In this document: positions 35,977-45,351 of the stretch, piece by piece
Layout: the number at the start of each line of letters is the position of its first letter
Numbering within the stretch: the stretch's first letter is position 1
NCBI RefSeq assembly: GCF_005870085.1
Contig: NZ_SZNM01000005.1
Span: 209,421-273,420 of the forward strand
Length of the DNA: 64,000 nucleotides
Source of the DNA: Aquibacillus sediminis
GTDB lineage: Bacteria; Bacillota; Bacilli; Bacillales; Amphibacillaceae
Reading direction: 5' to 3'
Notes under the pieces: model-generated
What the model was told of the DNA's origin: nothing
Seen by the model: only the letters and a program-made list of their open reading frames with translations
The model's database searches: none
Made by a program: the position numbers and the translations under genes

Positions 35977-36201
35977 GATGAATTTCTCCTCTCCATTATC
36001 ATTCATCCGATTATCATAACATAAAATGACAAAAAGATTGTATGTAAATTTTAGTTGATGTTGATTTTTATCCTACTTGTAACTGAAGTAAGACCCCAAC
36101 TTCGAACTAGGAGATAAACTGAAGAAGATAGGTAGGTGATGAAAGGAACCCCCACTGATTAAAGTTTATATCCTCATAGCATTAGTAGAGGAGTGGAAAC
36201 C

Positions 36202-37080
36202 ATGACAAAGAAAAAGCTTGCATTTGTGACTGACAGTACCGCCTTTCTAACCAAAGAAATATGTCACCATCCAGATGTTTTTGTGGTGCCAATTGCTGTT
36301 ATTGCGCAAGATATATCTTATGAAGATGGAGTAGATTTATCGTCTGAACAGTTGTATAAAATCATTAGGAATGATAAACAAGTACCTAAAACCTCCCAGC
36401 CACCACATGGACAGTTTATACAGTTATATGAAAAGTTGCAGAAGGAATATGAGGAAGTAATTGCGGTTCATGTATCTAGCGCCTTAAGCGGAACTTTGGC
36501 GAGTTCCATCTATGCAAAAGATCAACTAGGCTTTGATGTAGAGGTGGTGGACTCACGATCTGTTTCTTATGGGCTGACAATCTTATTGGAATATGGAATA
36601 AAGATGTCGAAACGTGGGGAAGGAATGAAAGAAATTGCAAATGGTTTACAACAATTAACAAAACAAATAAATCATTTCGTTTTAATAGGAAACTTAGAAC
36701 AATTGTACAAAGGCGGAAGAATGTCAGGTGCGAGGTTCCTAATAGGAAATTTTCTCCGAATTAAACCAATTCTTACCATTAACAAACAAGGCGAGCTTGT
36801 TCTGTATGAGCGGATTCGTTCTGAGAACAAAGCAATGAAAAGAATGATAGATGTATTAAAGCAATCATCATCACCTCATAACATAAAGCAATCATCATCA
36901 CCTCATAACATAAAGCAAATCGGCATCATGCACGGTAATGCGGAGGCAAAGGCTATACAACTAAAACAACAAGTTTTACAAGAAATTCCCTATCTGGATG
37001 TCGTTATTGGAGAAATTAGTTCCTCCATAGCGGTTCATGCTGGTGAAGATACCATTGCAGTCGTTTGGCAAACGGAATAG
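36202..37080 (+). CDS. DegV-family fatty-acid-binding protein
   Basis: 292-residue DegV protein; relatives bind fatty acids and present them to the fatty-acid kinase FakA. N-terminal FVTDSTAFL (TDST motif), central ISSALSGT-like VSSALSGTLASS, VVDSRSVSYG and the GRMSGA loop are conserved. The ATG at 36202 follows AGAGGAG. Near residues 220-238 a nine-residue unit is duplicated (KQSSSPHNI twice) in a surface loop, from a 27-bp tandem repeat. Single gene with its own terminator. Confidence 0.88.
   Translation: MTKKKLAFVTDSTAFLTKEICHHPDVFVVPIAVIAQDISYEDGVDLSSEQLYKIIRNDKQVPKTSQPPHGQFIQLYEKLQKEYEEVIAVHVSSALSGTLASSIYAKDQLGFDVEVVDSRSVSYGLTILLEYGIKMSKRGEGMKEIANGLQQLTKQINHFVLIGNLEQLYKGGRMSGARFLIGNFLRIKPILTINKQGELVLYERIRSENKAMKRMIDVLKQSSSPHNIKQSSSPHNIKQIGIMHGNAEAKAIQLKQQVLQEIPYLDVVIGEISSSIAVHAGEDTIAVVWQTE
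36861..36914 (+). repeat. Perfect 27-bp tandem duplication inside degV-type gene
   Basis: Two identical 27-bp units (each starting GCAATCATCATCACC) in frame, adding nine residues. Recent slippage is likely because the copies are identical. Confidence 0.9.
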
Positions 37081-37090
37081 AAGAGAAAAT

Positions 37091-37130
37091 AAAACATGCG
37101 CTATTCGTAGTAGGATAGCGCATGTTTTTT
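37091..37130 (+). terminator. Terminator after degV-type gene
   Basis: AAAACATGCGCTAT / ATAGCGCATGTTTT stem with T tail. On the other strand it also follows the small convergent gene. Confidence 0.92.
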
Positions 37131-37141
37131 ATATGAAATAT

Positions 37142-37291
37142 TTACATGAGATCATAAACAGATTCTTCGAAATAGAGCCAGTGGAAATATTCAATATGTT
37201 CGTCCGTCATCATCGCAAGTTCTTGCTCATCAAACTTTTGGTAGCTTAATAAATGTTCTACTTTATAAGTTCTTTCACCTTGGCTCATCAT
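37142..37291 (-). CDS. Small BH0509-family protein
   Basis: 49 residues if started at 37291 (48 from the adjacent ATG at 37288, which has better spacing to AAGGAGG). The ELAMMTDEHIEYFHWLYFE core resembles the short acidic BH0509-type proteins of Bacillaceae, whose function is not known. No signal peptide or membrane segment. The longer open frame upstream to 37381 has no SD and is not needed. Confidence 0.6.
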   Translation of the reverse strand: MMSQGERTYKVEHLLSYQKFDEQELAMMTDEHIEYFHWLYFEESVYDLM

Positions 37292-37562
37292 TATTCCTCC
37301 TTGATATCCTTCCGTGGAAAGGTTTTGTAATCGCTTTCTTTTTGTTGTCTTTATTATATATCGCATCTTGAGATGAATCAAATATCGTTATGAGATGGAT
37401 ATTGCATGAAATGATTCTTATTTGTTATTTAAGTATTAGAAAGTCTTGTTTGTCGGTAAGGGAAGAGACTTTTCAATGTAACGCGGATAACTTATACTAG
37501 ATTAGATGTATAAGTTGAAGTTAAGATGTAGGATGCATTCCTATGTCCCGGAGGTGAAAGAT

Positions 37563-39518
37563 ATGAATAAGACAATTGGGTTGCTTGCACATGTAGATGC
37601 GGGAAAAACGACTTTTTCAGAGCAGTTGTTATATCATACACAAAGTATTGACCACAGAGGTCGTGTTGATCATAAGGATGCCTTTTTAGATAGTCATGAA
37701 ATTGAAAGGGAACGTGGCATAACGGTATTTGCAGATCAAGCTAAAATGGACTATAACGGGCACACTTATTATTTGATAGATACCCCTGGTCACGTCGATT
37801 TTTCTGCCGAAATGGAACGGTCGATTCAAGTAATGGATTATGCCATTGTCATTGTTAGCGCGGTGGAAGGTGTAGAGGGACATACGGAAACAGTGTGGCA
37901 GTTATTACAAAAACACCGAATTCCGACCTTTTTCTTTATTAATAAAACCGATCGAATTGGTGCTGATGTTGATCGTGTCATACAGGATATACATACAAAT
38001 TTGACAAAGAATATCTATGACTTCACAACAGCCTTCCAGCAAGGTGATATGACCAATGAGTTAATTGAATTTATTGCTGAACGGGATGAAATGTTACTTG
38101 ATTATTATATGGAATCAGGATTTGAACAACAATTATGGCTCAGCACATTAACATCGATGATTAAAAGTCAAGCTGTGTATCCATGTTGGTCTGGGTCGGC
38201 ATTAAAGGATGAAGGGATTCGCGAGTTTTTTCAAATGATCGACTTGTTAACCGAGACGTCGTTTTCGAATACAGGGGAGTTCTCTGCCCGTGTCTATAAA
38301 ATTCGCTACGATGAAAACGGGAATCGTCTTACCTTTATGAAAGCTTTACAAGGTAGTATCAAGGTCCGTGATCAATTCCAATACCAGATGGAAGATACTG
38401 AGCTTTCCGAGAAGGTCACACAACTACGAATCTTTAATGGTCAAAAATTTGAAACAGTGGATCGAGTTGAAGCTGGAGAACTGTTTGCCGTAAATGGATT
38501 GTCTGAATTAAAGATAGGGGATGGAATTGGTTCATTTGGAGAAAGGTCTCTATTTCATATGATCCCGACCTTAAAATCAAAAGTTATTTATGATAGGAAG
38601 GCGATTTCTATCAAAGAAATGTGGCAATGTTTTCAAATACTTGATGCAGAAGATCCAGCATTGTTCGCACAATGGGACGAGCATTTACAAGAAATTCATA
38701 TTCATATTATGGGTGTTGTACAATTAGAGGTGCTACAACGGGTGGTGAAAGAAAGATTTGGTTTTGAAGTTTCCTTTGCCGACCCAAAAATTATATACAA
38801 AGAAACAATTGAAACACCTATTACAGGTTACGGCCATTTTGAACCATTAAAACATTATGCAGAGGTTCATTTACGGATAGAGCCTGGAGAAAGAGGGAGT
38901 GGTATTTCTTTTTCAAATAAATGTCATGTGCATGATTTGTCGGTTGGTCACCAAAACTTAATACGCCACCATTTATTCGAACGAGATCATCACGGATTGT
39001 TAACAGGTTCGCCATTAACCGATGTGAGGGTGACGTTATTAACTGGAAGAGCACATAACAAGCACACATCCGGTGGTGATTTTCGTGAGGCTACATACAG
39101 AGCATTGCGTCAAGGATTGGAAAAAACTACAAATATCCTATTAGAGCCATATTATGATTTTAAAATAAAGGTGGATATCGATGTTATGGGAAGGGTTTTA
39201 TCTGACCTGCAGCAAGCGTCGGCAACCTTTTCACCTCCTGAGATGACGGAGGACAAAGCGACAATTATTGGAAAAGTCCCTGTTGCTACTTTTATGCATT
39301 ATAGCACGGAATTTGCATCAATTACGAAGGGGAAAGGTATACTGAATCTCATGTACGGTGGTTATGATCATTGTCATAACCAAGAAGAAGTGATCCAACA
39401 AATTGGTTATAATAAAGATGCAGATCCAGACTATACGTCCACATCCATCTTTTGTGCGAAAGGAAAAGGGTATAAAGTGCCGTGGGATCAAGTGGAGGAT
39501 GAGATGCATTGTTTGTAG
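37563..39518 (+). CDS. TetM/TetB(P)-type ribosomal protection GTPase
   Basis: EF-G-like translational GTPase of 651 residues. G motifs: AHVDAGKTT (G1, near residue 9), RGITV (G2), DTPGHVDF (G3), NKTD (G4). Domains II-V follow; the domain IV region GRAHNKHTSGGDFREATYRALRQG is closer to the TetB(P) branch than to TetM/TetO, whose tip reads YYSPVSTPADF. Such proteins displace tetracycline from the A site, but chromosomal members in Bacillaceae are often of unproven activity. ATG at 37563 follows GGAGGTGA. No leader-peptide attenuation structure was recognised. Confidence 0.8.
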   Translation: MNKTIGLLAHVDAGKTTFSEQLLYHTQSIDHRGRVDHKDAFLDSHEIERERGITVFADQAKMDYNGHTYYLIDTPGHVDFSAEMERSIQVMDYAIVIVSAVEGVEGHTETVWQLLQKHRIPTFFFINKTDRIGADVDRVIQDIHTNLTKNIYDFTTAFQQGDMTNELIEFIAERDEMLLDYYMESGFEQQLWLSTLTSMIKSQAVYPCWSGSALKDEGIREFFQMIDLLTETSFSNTGEFSARVYKIRYDENGNRLTFMKALQGSIKVRDQFQYQMEDTELSEKVTQLRIFNGQKFETVDRVEAGELFAVNGLSELKIGDGIGSFGERSLFHMIPTLKSKVIYDRKAISIKEMWQCFQILDAEDPALFAQWDEHLQEIHIHIMGVVQLEVLQRVVKERFGFEVSFADPKIIYKETIETPITGYGHFEPLKHYAEVHLRIEPGERGSGISFSNKCHVHDLSVGHQNLIRHHLFERDHHGLLTGSPLTDVRVTLLTGRAHNKHTSGGDFREATYRALRQGLEKTTNILLEPYYDFKIKVDIDVMGRVLSDLQQASATFSPPEMTEDKATIIGKVPVATFMHYSTEFASITKGKGILNLMYGGYDHCHNQEEVIQQIGYNKDADPDYTSTSIFCAKGKGYKVPWDQVEDEMHCL

Positions 39519-39910
39519 GTTTTGTTCGAGGTGAAATGGGATAGATTTCAGACTCTATCTTTTGCTAACTATCCTTTTGTGTAGAGCCGTGAACTCAAAG
39601 CAAATGTATCCAGTGGACTAACTAAAAGAAAAAGGGTCGCAAAACGCCAAAAATAGACAATGTTCAACAAATTGGTATAGACGACCATATAGGATAATGT
39701 TACCATTGAATTAAGCGATTTCAACATGTTTGCGAAGGGAAATGCATGTTTGGATCGTCTATTGATAGCTCTTATTCATGTTTTTAGGTTTCCCTTACAT
39801 ACTATTTAAGGGAGGTGAAGAAATACTAGTAGTACCCCTGCTACAATAACATGGCTAGCACTTATTTTATTTATTACGTATCGAAATTGTATTGATTGGA
39901 GGAATGAACT
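39519..39910. promoter_or_regulatory. Gene-free gap before the PTS gene with a NagR-like operator
   Basis: No open frame of note. At 39671-39688, ATTGGTATAGACGACCAT resembles the operator described for the GntR/HutC regulator NagR (YvoA), whose consensus includes ATTGGTATAGAC. A weak GATAGA/TCTATC stem at about 39540-39560 may serve the upstream gene. No clear promoter could be fixed. Confidence 0.45.
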
Positions 39911-41362
39911 ATGATGAAATATCTTCAAAATCTTGGACGCTCATTAATGCTTCCGGTTGCTGTTTTACCAGCTGCTGCGATTTTAATGGGTATTGGTTAT
40001 TGGATTGACCCTTCTGGTTGGGGTGAAGAAAATGCCGCTGCAGCTTTCCTAATTACCGCTGGTTCATCAATTATTGATAATATTCCTATCTTATTTGCGG
40101 TTGGTGTAGCATTAGGGATGGCGAAAGAACGGGATGGTTCGGCAGCGCTGAGTGGTTTGGTTGCCTTTCTAGTGACAACAACATTACTTGATCCAGAATC
40201 GGTGGCCATGCTACAAGGGGTAGAAGAGTCAGCTGTAGATCCGGCGTTTGAGAATATCTCTAACGCCTTTGTTGGGATCTTGTCAGGTGCGATTGCTGCA
40301 AACATGTATAATCGCTTTAGTCATGTGAAATTACCAGATGCCTTAGCATTCTTTAGTGGTAAGCGATTAGTACCAATCATGTCAGCAGTATCGATGATTT
40401 TAACGTCTGTTGTTTTATTTTTTGTATGGCCCGTCGTTTATACTGGTTTAGTTAACTTTGGTACTGCAATTAGTGATTTAGGAGCTACTGGTGCAGGTTT
40501 ATATGGCTTCTTTAACCGTTTATTAATTCCTACAGGCCTGCACCATGCGTTAAACTCGGTATTTTGGTTTGACGTGGCTGGAATTAATGATATTGGCAAC
40601 TTCTGGGATGGTAACGGTGAAAAAGGTGTAACAGGTATGTATCAAGCTGGGTTCTTCCCTGTGATGATGTTTGGTTTACCTGCTGCAGGGTTAGCGATGT
40701 ATCATGCAGCAAAAACGAAAAAGAAAAAACAAGTTGCGTCCTTAATGTTAGCGGCTGGTTTCGCTGCCTTCTTCACAGGGGTTACCGAGCCAATGGAATT
40801 CGCATTTATGTTCGTAGCTCCTGCGCTATATGTTGTTCACGCAGCATTAACGGGGATTTCACTCGCGATTGCATCTTTATTTAATTGGACAGCCGGATTT
40901 GGATTTAGTGCTGGATTTGTTGACTTTGTTTTGAGTTCAAGACTGCCTTTAGCTAACCAACCATTTATGTTAATTGTTCAAGGTCTCTTCTTCGCAGTGA
41001 TTTATTATGTGGTATTCCGGTTTATGATTGCGAAGTTTAACATTACCACACCAGGTCGTGAAGAGGATGATAATGAAGCTGAAGCTGTTGAGGAAAATCC
41101 TGGAATAGGTAAATTTGAAGTGATGGCTTCAGAAATCTATGAAGGCTTAGGTGGAAAAGAAAATATTGCTACAATTGATAACTGTGTCACACGTTTACGT
41201 CTTGAAGTAGAAGATATGGATGCTGTGGATCAAGAGAAAATAAAAGCTACTGGAGTTCCAGGTATCAATGTAGTTGGCAAAAATAGTATCCAGGTTATTG
41301 TGGGTACACAAGTACAATTCGTTGCTGATGAAATGGTAAAAATCCATGGTGGCAATAAGTAA
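39911..41362 (+). CDS. nagP: PTS EIICB permease, N-acetylglucosamine type
   Basis: Imports and phosphorylates a hexose derivative, best match N-acetylglucosamine. Of 483 residues, 1-380 form the EIIC glucose-family channel (MLPVAVLPAAAILMGIGYW, LIPTGLHHALNSVFWF, TGVTEPMEFAFMF) and 400-483 form EIIB, with the phospho-cysteine in TIDNCVTRLRLEV. There is no EIIA domain, as in NagP. Linker TPGREEDDNEAE resembles NagP. GGAGG SD before two ATGs. The NagR-like operator upstream supports the substrate, but glucose or maltose cannot be excluded. Confidence 0.8.
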   Translation: MMKYLQNLGRSLMLPVAVLPAAAILMGIGYWIDPSGWGEENAAAAFLITAGSSIIDNIPILFAVGVALGMAKERDGSAALSGLVAFLVTTTLLDPESVAMLQGVEESAVDPAFENISNAFVGILSGAIAANMYNRFSHVKLPDALAFFSGKRLVPIMSAVSMILTSVVLFFVWPVVYTGLVNFGTAISDLGATGAGLYGFFNRLLIPTGLHHALNSVFWFDVAGINDIGNFWDGNGEKGVTGMYQAGFFPVMMFGLPAAGLAMYHAAKTKKKKQVASLMLAAGFAAFFTGVTEPMEFAFMFVAPALYVVHAALTGISLAIASLFNWTAGFGFSAGFVDFVLSSRLPLANQPFMLIVQGLFFAVIYYVVFRFMIAKFNITTPGREEDDNEAEAVEENPGIGKFEVMASEIYEGLGGKENIATIDNCVTRLRLEVEDMDAVDQEKIKATGVPGINVVGKNSIQVIVGTQVQFVADEMVKIHGGNK

Positions 41363-41389
41363 GATATGATTGAAAAGATAAGCACACAC

Positions 41390-41429
41390 GCAAACAGGCA
41401 TGACAACTAGTCATGCCTGTTTGCTATTT
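41390..41429. terminator. Bidirectional terminator after nagP
   Basis: GCAAACAGGCATGAC with perfect complement, 5-nt loop; lies between nagP and the convergent rpiR gene. Confidence 0.85.
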
Positions 41430-41442
41430 GGTTAAATATTGA

Positions 41443-42300
41443 CTAAATACGTTTCGATGAGATTGCATTTCGAACTTTACGTAAGGACTCTTTTCCATGT
41501 TCTTTTTGATTCATTAAAACATTTACATACATGGCATCTATTAAACTTAATTGAGCAATCCGTGATTCAAGTGCTTCTGACCGAAACTCTGTTTCTTCTG
41601 ACACTGTATACAAGGGGATATCAACGTTTTTGCTGAGTGAAGAATTGGCAAAACCAGTGATTCCTATTGTTTTCACCCCGTTATCTTTCGTAACCTCTAG
41701 AATTTCTAAAATATCCTTGGTCATTCCTGTATGTGATATCAGTATTGCAACATCTTCACTGGTCATTTGTGAGGCAGCCATTAGTTGCAGGTGGGTATCA
41801 GGTTGAGCAAAAACAGGTATCCCTGTTCGAATAAACTTATGATAGGCATCTAAAGCAATAATATTGGAACCTCCGATACCAAAACATTCAATTTTTCTAG
41901 CCTTGCAGATGGCATCAACTGCTGATTTTAAGGCATTGTCATCAACAATTTTTAAGGTATCTTCTAATGTTTTTATATTGGAAAAGAAAACTTTTTCGGC
42001 AACCGTTTTTTCACTGTCATTCTCAGCAATTCTTTCGTGAATATCTTGCATTGGTTCAACTATTTCGGTTGCAAGTACAATCTTAAGTGCTTGGAATCCC
42101 TTGAAGCCTAAACGCTTACAAAATCGAAATACAGTTGAATCTGCAATGCCGATATCATCAGCAACTTGATTGATTGTTCCATGGACAACTTGTTGTGGAT
42201 TCTCTAATATATAGTCGGCCACTTGCTTTTCCTTATCACTAAATGTAGAGTAGTGCGAACGTATACGTGGTAAACATTGTTGTTTATCTGTAGTAGACAT
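41443..42300 (-). CDS. RpiR/MurR-family regulator (likely gluconate regulator)
   Basis: 285 residues: N-terminal RpiR HTH (about 1-77, with INQVADDIGIADSTVFRFCKRLGFKGFQ) and C-terminal SIS sugar-phosphate-binding domain (GIGGSNIIALDAYHKF, LISHTGMTKDILE). The ATG at 42300 follows a GGGGGGGAG SD. Divergent from gnd-gntP with gntK beyond, so it probably senses 6-phosphogluconate and controls this module, a role held by GntR in B. subtilis. Confidence 0.85.
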   Translation of the reverse strand: MSTTDKQQCLPRIRSHYSTFSDKEKQVADYILENPQQVVHGTINQVADDIGIADSTVFRFCKRLGFKGFQALKIVLATEIVEPMQDIHERIAENDSEKTVAEKVFFSNIKTLEDTLKIVDDNALKSAVDAICKARKIECFGIGGSNIIALDAYHKFIRTGIPVFAQPDTHLQLMAASQMTSEDVAILISHTGMTKDILEILEVTKDNGVKTIGITGFANSSLSKNVDIPLYTVSEETEFRSEALESRIAQLSLIDAMYVNVLMNQKEHGKESLRKVRNAISSKRI

Positions 42301-42400
42301 TGTTCTCCCCCCCAACTAATTAAGTTATTACTATGATAAAGGGAAACAGTAAAAAAAGAAATATATTTTTATATAAATTTAAAAAAAGAAAAAAATTTTG

Positions 42401-42439
42401 CGAAAACGATTGCAATCAAATAATATTTTTTTGTATAAT
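42401..42439 (+). promoter_or_regulatory. gnd-gntP promoter overlapped by a cre-like site
   Basis: TTGCAA, 18 bp, TATAAT (42410-42439). On the minus strand 42401-42415 reads TTGCAATCGTTTTCG, matching 14 of 15 cre positions and covering the -35, so CcpA could repress. Confidence 0.55.
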
Positions 42440-42476
42440 GAGTTCACGAAATAATTTTTTTTGAAAGGGGACCAAC

Positions 42477-43373
42477 ATGAAACTATCAATGATAGGTCTA
42501 GGGAAAATGGGGATGAATCTTACCCTCAACTTAATGGATCATGGACATGAAGTAGTTGTTTATGATTTAGCATCGGATTCTATACATAAAGCAAAGCAGA
42601 AAGGGGCAATAGCTGCTACCTCGCCAAAAGATGTTGTGGCCAAATTAGAATCTCCGCGAGTGATATGGATGATGGTTCCAGCAGGGGAAGCGACTGATCA
42701 ATTGATTAACGAGATTCAAAGTTTATTAGATCCAGGTGATATTTTAATTGATGGTGGTAATTCCAATTATAAAGACACACTTCGCAGGTCACAAGCGTTA
42801 CTACAACAAGGGATCCATTTATTGGATGTAGGAACTAGCGGTGGTGTTGATGGCGCAAGAAATGGAGCTAACACAATGATTGGTGGAAATGAAGATGCGT
42901 TTAAACAGGTAGAACAACTTTTTTCTGACGCATGTGTTGAAAACGGTTACCTATATACTGGGGAATCAGGAAGTGGTCACTTCTTAAAAATGGTTCATAA
43001 CGGTATTGAGTATGGTATGATGCAAGCCATTGGGGAAGGGTTCGATATTCTCGAAAAAAGTAACTTTGACTATGATTATGAAAAAGTAGCACGCGTGTGG
43101 AATAATGGTTCTGTTATTCGATCATGGTTAATGGAACTAATGGAAGATGCATTTAAACAGGATGGACATTTAGACGAAATAAGAGGGATCATGCATTCAT
43201 CAGGGGAAGGTAAGTGGACGGTGGAGACTGCTTTAGATCTACAAGCAGCCGCGCCGGTGATAGCCCTATCGCAAATGATGCGCTACCGTTCTTTAGAAAC
43301 AGATACATTTAGCGGGAAAGTAGTTGCAGCATTAAGAAATCAATTTGGTGGACACGCCGTAGAAAAGAAATAA
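42477..43373 (+). CDS. gnd: 6-phosphogluconate dehydrogenase, decarboxylating (short form)
   Basis: Oxidises 6-phosphogluconate to ribulose-5-phosphate and CO2. 298 residues, the short YqeC/GndA type (long forms have about 470). N-terminal Rossmann motif IGLGKMGMNL; DGGNSNYKDT, TSGGVDGARNG and the catalytic KMVHNGIEYG (Lys/His/Asn) follow. AYDLASDS after beta-2, with Asp at the coenzyme-discriminating position, hints at NAD rather than NADP. First gene of gnd-gntP. Confidence 0.9.
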   Translation: MKLSMIGLGKMGMNLTLNLMDHGHEVVVYDLASDSIHKAKQKGAIAATSPKDVVAKLESPRVIWMMVPAGEATDQLINEIQSLLDPGDILIDGGNSNYKDTLRRSQALLQQGIHLLDVGTSGGVDGARNGANTMIGGNEDAFKQVEQLFSDACVENGYLYTGESGSGHFLKMVHNGIEYGMMQAIGEGFDILEKSNFDYDYEKVARVWNNGSVIRSWLMELMEDAFKQDGHLDEIRGIMHSSGEGKWTVETALDLQAAAPVIALSQMMRYRSLETDTFSGKVVAALRNQFGGHAVEKK

Positions 43374-43395
43374 TACATCAGGGGGAAGTTCGATT

Positions 43396-44739
43396 ATGTC
43401 AGCAACAATGTTAATTTTAGTAGCAGTAGCAGGAATTTTTGCGTTATTATACTTAGTTATTCAAACAAAATTGCATGCATTTGTTTCATTAATGCTTGTT
43501 AGTTTACTAGTTGGTATTGCAGCAGGTATGCCACTAGACAGCGTTATAGAATCGGTTGAAAATGGTATGGGTGGCACATTAGGATTTGTTGCCATTGTCG
43601 TCGGGTTAGGTGCAATGTTTGGTAAAATGCTAGAAGTATCTGGTGGTGTAGAACGACTTGCTCAAACACTGTTAAAAAAGTTTGGTGAAGATCGTTCGCA
43701 ATGGGCACTAGGTATTACCGGTTTCTTTGTAGCAATACCAGTATTCTTTGATGTTGGGTTCATTATTCTAGTCCCATTAGTTTATGGACTGGCAAAGAAA
43801 ACAGGAAGATCTCTACTATACTATGGTATTCCTTTACTAGCAGGTTTAGCGGTAACACATAGTTATATTCCGCCGACCCCAGGTCCAATTGCCGTGGCAG
43901 ACTTAATTGGTGCAGATCTTGGTTGGGTAATATTATTTGGTGTCATCGCTGGTATTCCATCTATGATTATTGCAGGTCCATTGTTTGGAAAATATATTGC
44001 AAAACGAATTCATGCAACAGTTCCTGATTATATGGATTTTCAAGAAAAAGAGTATGACAAAGAGTTGCCAGGGTTTGGTATGATTATTTCGATTATTTTG
44101 GTTCCGTTAGTATTGATTTTAATTAATACGCTTTCAACAGTCATGCTTCCAGAAGAAAATGGTTTTCGAGCATTTACAACATTTATCGGTAACCCGATTG
44201 TAGCTTTAACTTTGGCAACGTTGTTAACGTTTACGTTCTTGGGAACAAAGAGAGGGTATTCTAGACAAGACGTTCAAGATATTGCTACAAAAGCATTAGA
44301 ACCAGCTGGTATCATTATTTTGGTAACAGGTGCTGGTGGTGTGTTTAAACAAGTATTAATCGATTCTGGTGTTGGAGATGTTTTAGGGGAAATGATGGCA
44401 GGTTCGCCACTTCCTCCAATTTTGTTAGCATTTTTAATCGCACTTGTAGTCCGGATTGCACAAGGCTCTGCAACCGTATCGATGGTAACGGCAGCGGGAT
44501 TAATTTCACCTGTGATCTCGATTATGGGGTTAGAGGGACCTGCATTAGGATTAATTGTTATTTCAATCGCTGCTGGTGCAACAGCATTCTCGCACGTTAA
44601 CGATTCAGGCTTCTGGTTAGTAAACAGATATTTCGGTATTGATGTAAAAGATACACTGAAAACCTGGACAGTAATGGAAACATTAATCGGTTTTACTGGT
44701 TTAGCAGTTGCATTAATTTTAGGGTTATTTATTGCATAA
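43396..44739 (+). CDS. gntP: Gluconate:H+ symporter
   Basis: GntP-family permease, 447 residues, about 12-14 hydrophobic segments. Family marks: VGLGAMFGKMLEVSGG, FFDVGFIILVPLVYGLA and SYIPPTPGPIAVA, and the C-terminal HVNDSGFWLV. 22 bp after gnd behind GGGGGAAG. With gnd and gntK it forms a gluconate uptake and oxidation route into the pentose phosphate pathway. Confidence 0.93.
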   Translation: MSATMLILVAVAGIFALLYLVIQTKLHAFVSLMLVSLLVGIAAGMPLDSVIESVENGMGGTLGFVAIVVGLGAMFGKMLEVSGGVERLAQTLLKKFGEDRSQWALGITGFFVAIPVFFDVGFIILVPLVYGLAKKTGRSLLYYGIPLLAGLAVTHSYIPPTPGPIAVADLIGADLGWVILFGVIAGIPSMIIAGPLFGKYIAKRIHATVPDYMDFQEKEYDKELPGFGMIISIILVPLVLILINTLSTVMLPEENGFRAFTTFIGNPIVALTLATLLTFTFLGTKRGYSRQDVQDIATKALEPAGIIILVTGAGGVFKQVLIDSGVGDVLGEMMAGSPLPPILLAFLIALVVRIAQGSATVSMVTAAGLISPVISIMGLEGPALGLIVISIAAGATAFSHVNDSGFWLVNRYFGIDVKDTLKTWTVMETLIGFTGLAVALILGLFIA

Positions 44740-44752
44740 TGAAAAAATACGG

Positions 44753-44786
44753 AGAAGCGCTTTTGTGTAAGCGCTTCTTGCTTTTA
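44753..44786 (+). terminator. Terminator after gntP
   Basis: AGAAGCGCTT / AAGCGCTTCT stem, 6-nt loop, T-rich tail. Confidence 0.88.
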
Positions 44787-44822
44787 TAAAAGATTCGATT
44801 TGTAAGATTGTTACTCTTTATT

Positions 44823-45266
44823 GCGCATTTGCTATATTATACGACATAGCTGTAATTGACTTCCGTTCATTCCTTATCAGAAAGGTGCTGGATGGCGCTG
44901 CAGAAATACACTTAGCTTTTTTTTAGTATTCTGAAGTTTTTTAGTGCTGCTATGTCTGAAGAAACCATATGTTAATTGGTATGTTATAACACAACAATGC
45001 AGCAATTTTTTATTGTTGAATTACAAAGTATTACATCTATCATTAATCAGAAAACTTATAACAGTGGAGGCAGAATACGTAGACTCCTATGGGAACAGCA
45101 CGAGCTGAAGATCCACTTGGTAAAGTGGTTTTCTTTACCAAGTTAGCTGAAGCCGTGCCCATGGAAAGCGTAGTATTCTGCCGGAACGATATATTCGCAC
45201 TTATTTCAATCAGAATGTAAGAGAGAAAATTGAGATTAGTTATGTCGTATAATATAGCTTATATGC
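44823..45266. repeat. MITE-like element, copy 2 (444 bp)
   Basis: Terminal inverted repeats of 26 bp matching at 22 positions (left GCGCATTTGC..., right ...GCTTATATGC, core CTATATTATACGACATA). The 3' hairpin block 45068-45183 is near-identical to 18437-18550; the 5' block is eroded. ATT occurs on both outer sides, too short to call a target duplication. It separates gntP from gntK, so gntK may have lost operon linkage. Confidence 0.68.
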
Positions 45267-45351
45267 ATTTGTCCACAATCTTTTTAGAAAAAGATCATTA
45301 TAAATAACTTTGGACATTAATCCGATAAACATAATTTTGGAGGTAATTAAT

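Noticed and set aside
37142..37381. Longer version of the small BH0509-like protein
   Set aside because: The first 30 codons lack an SD, while AAGGAGG directly precedes the internal ATGs at 37291/37288.
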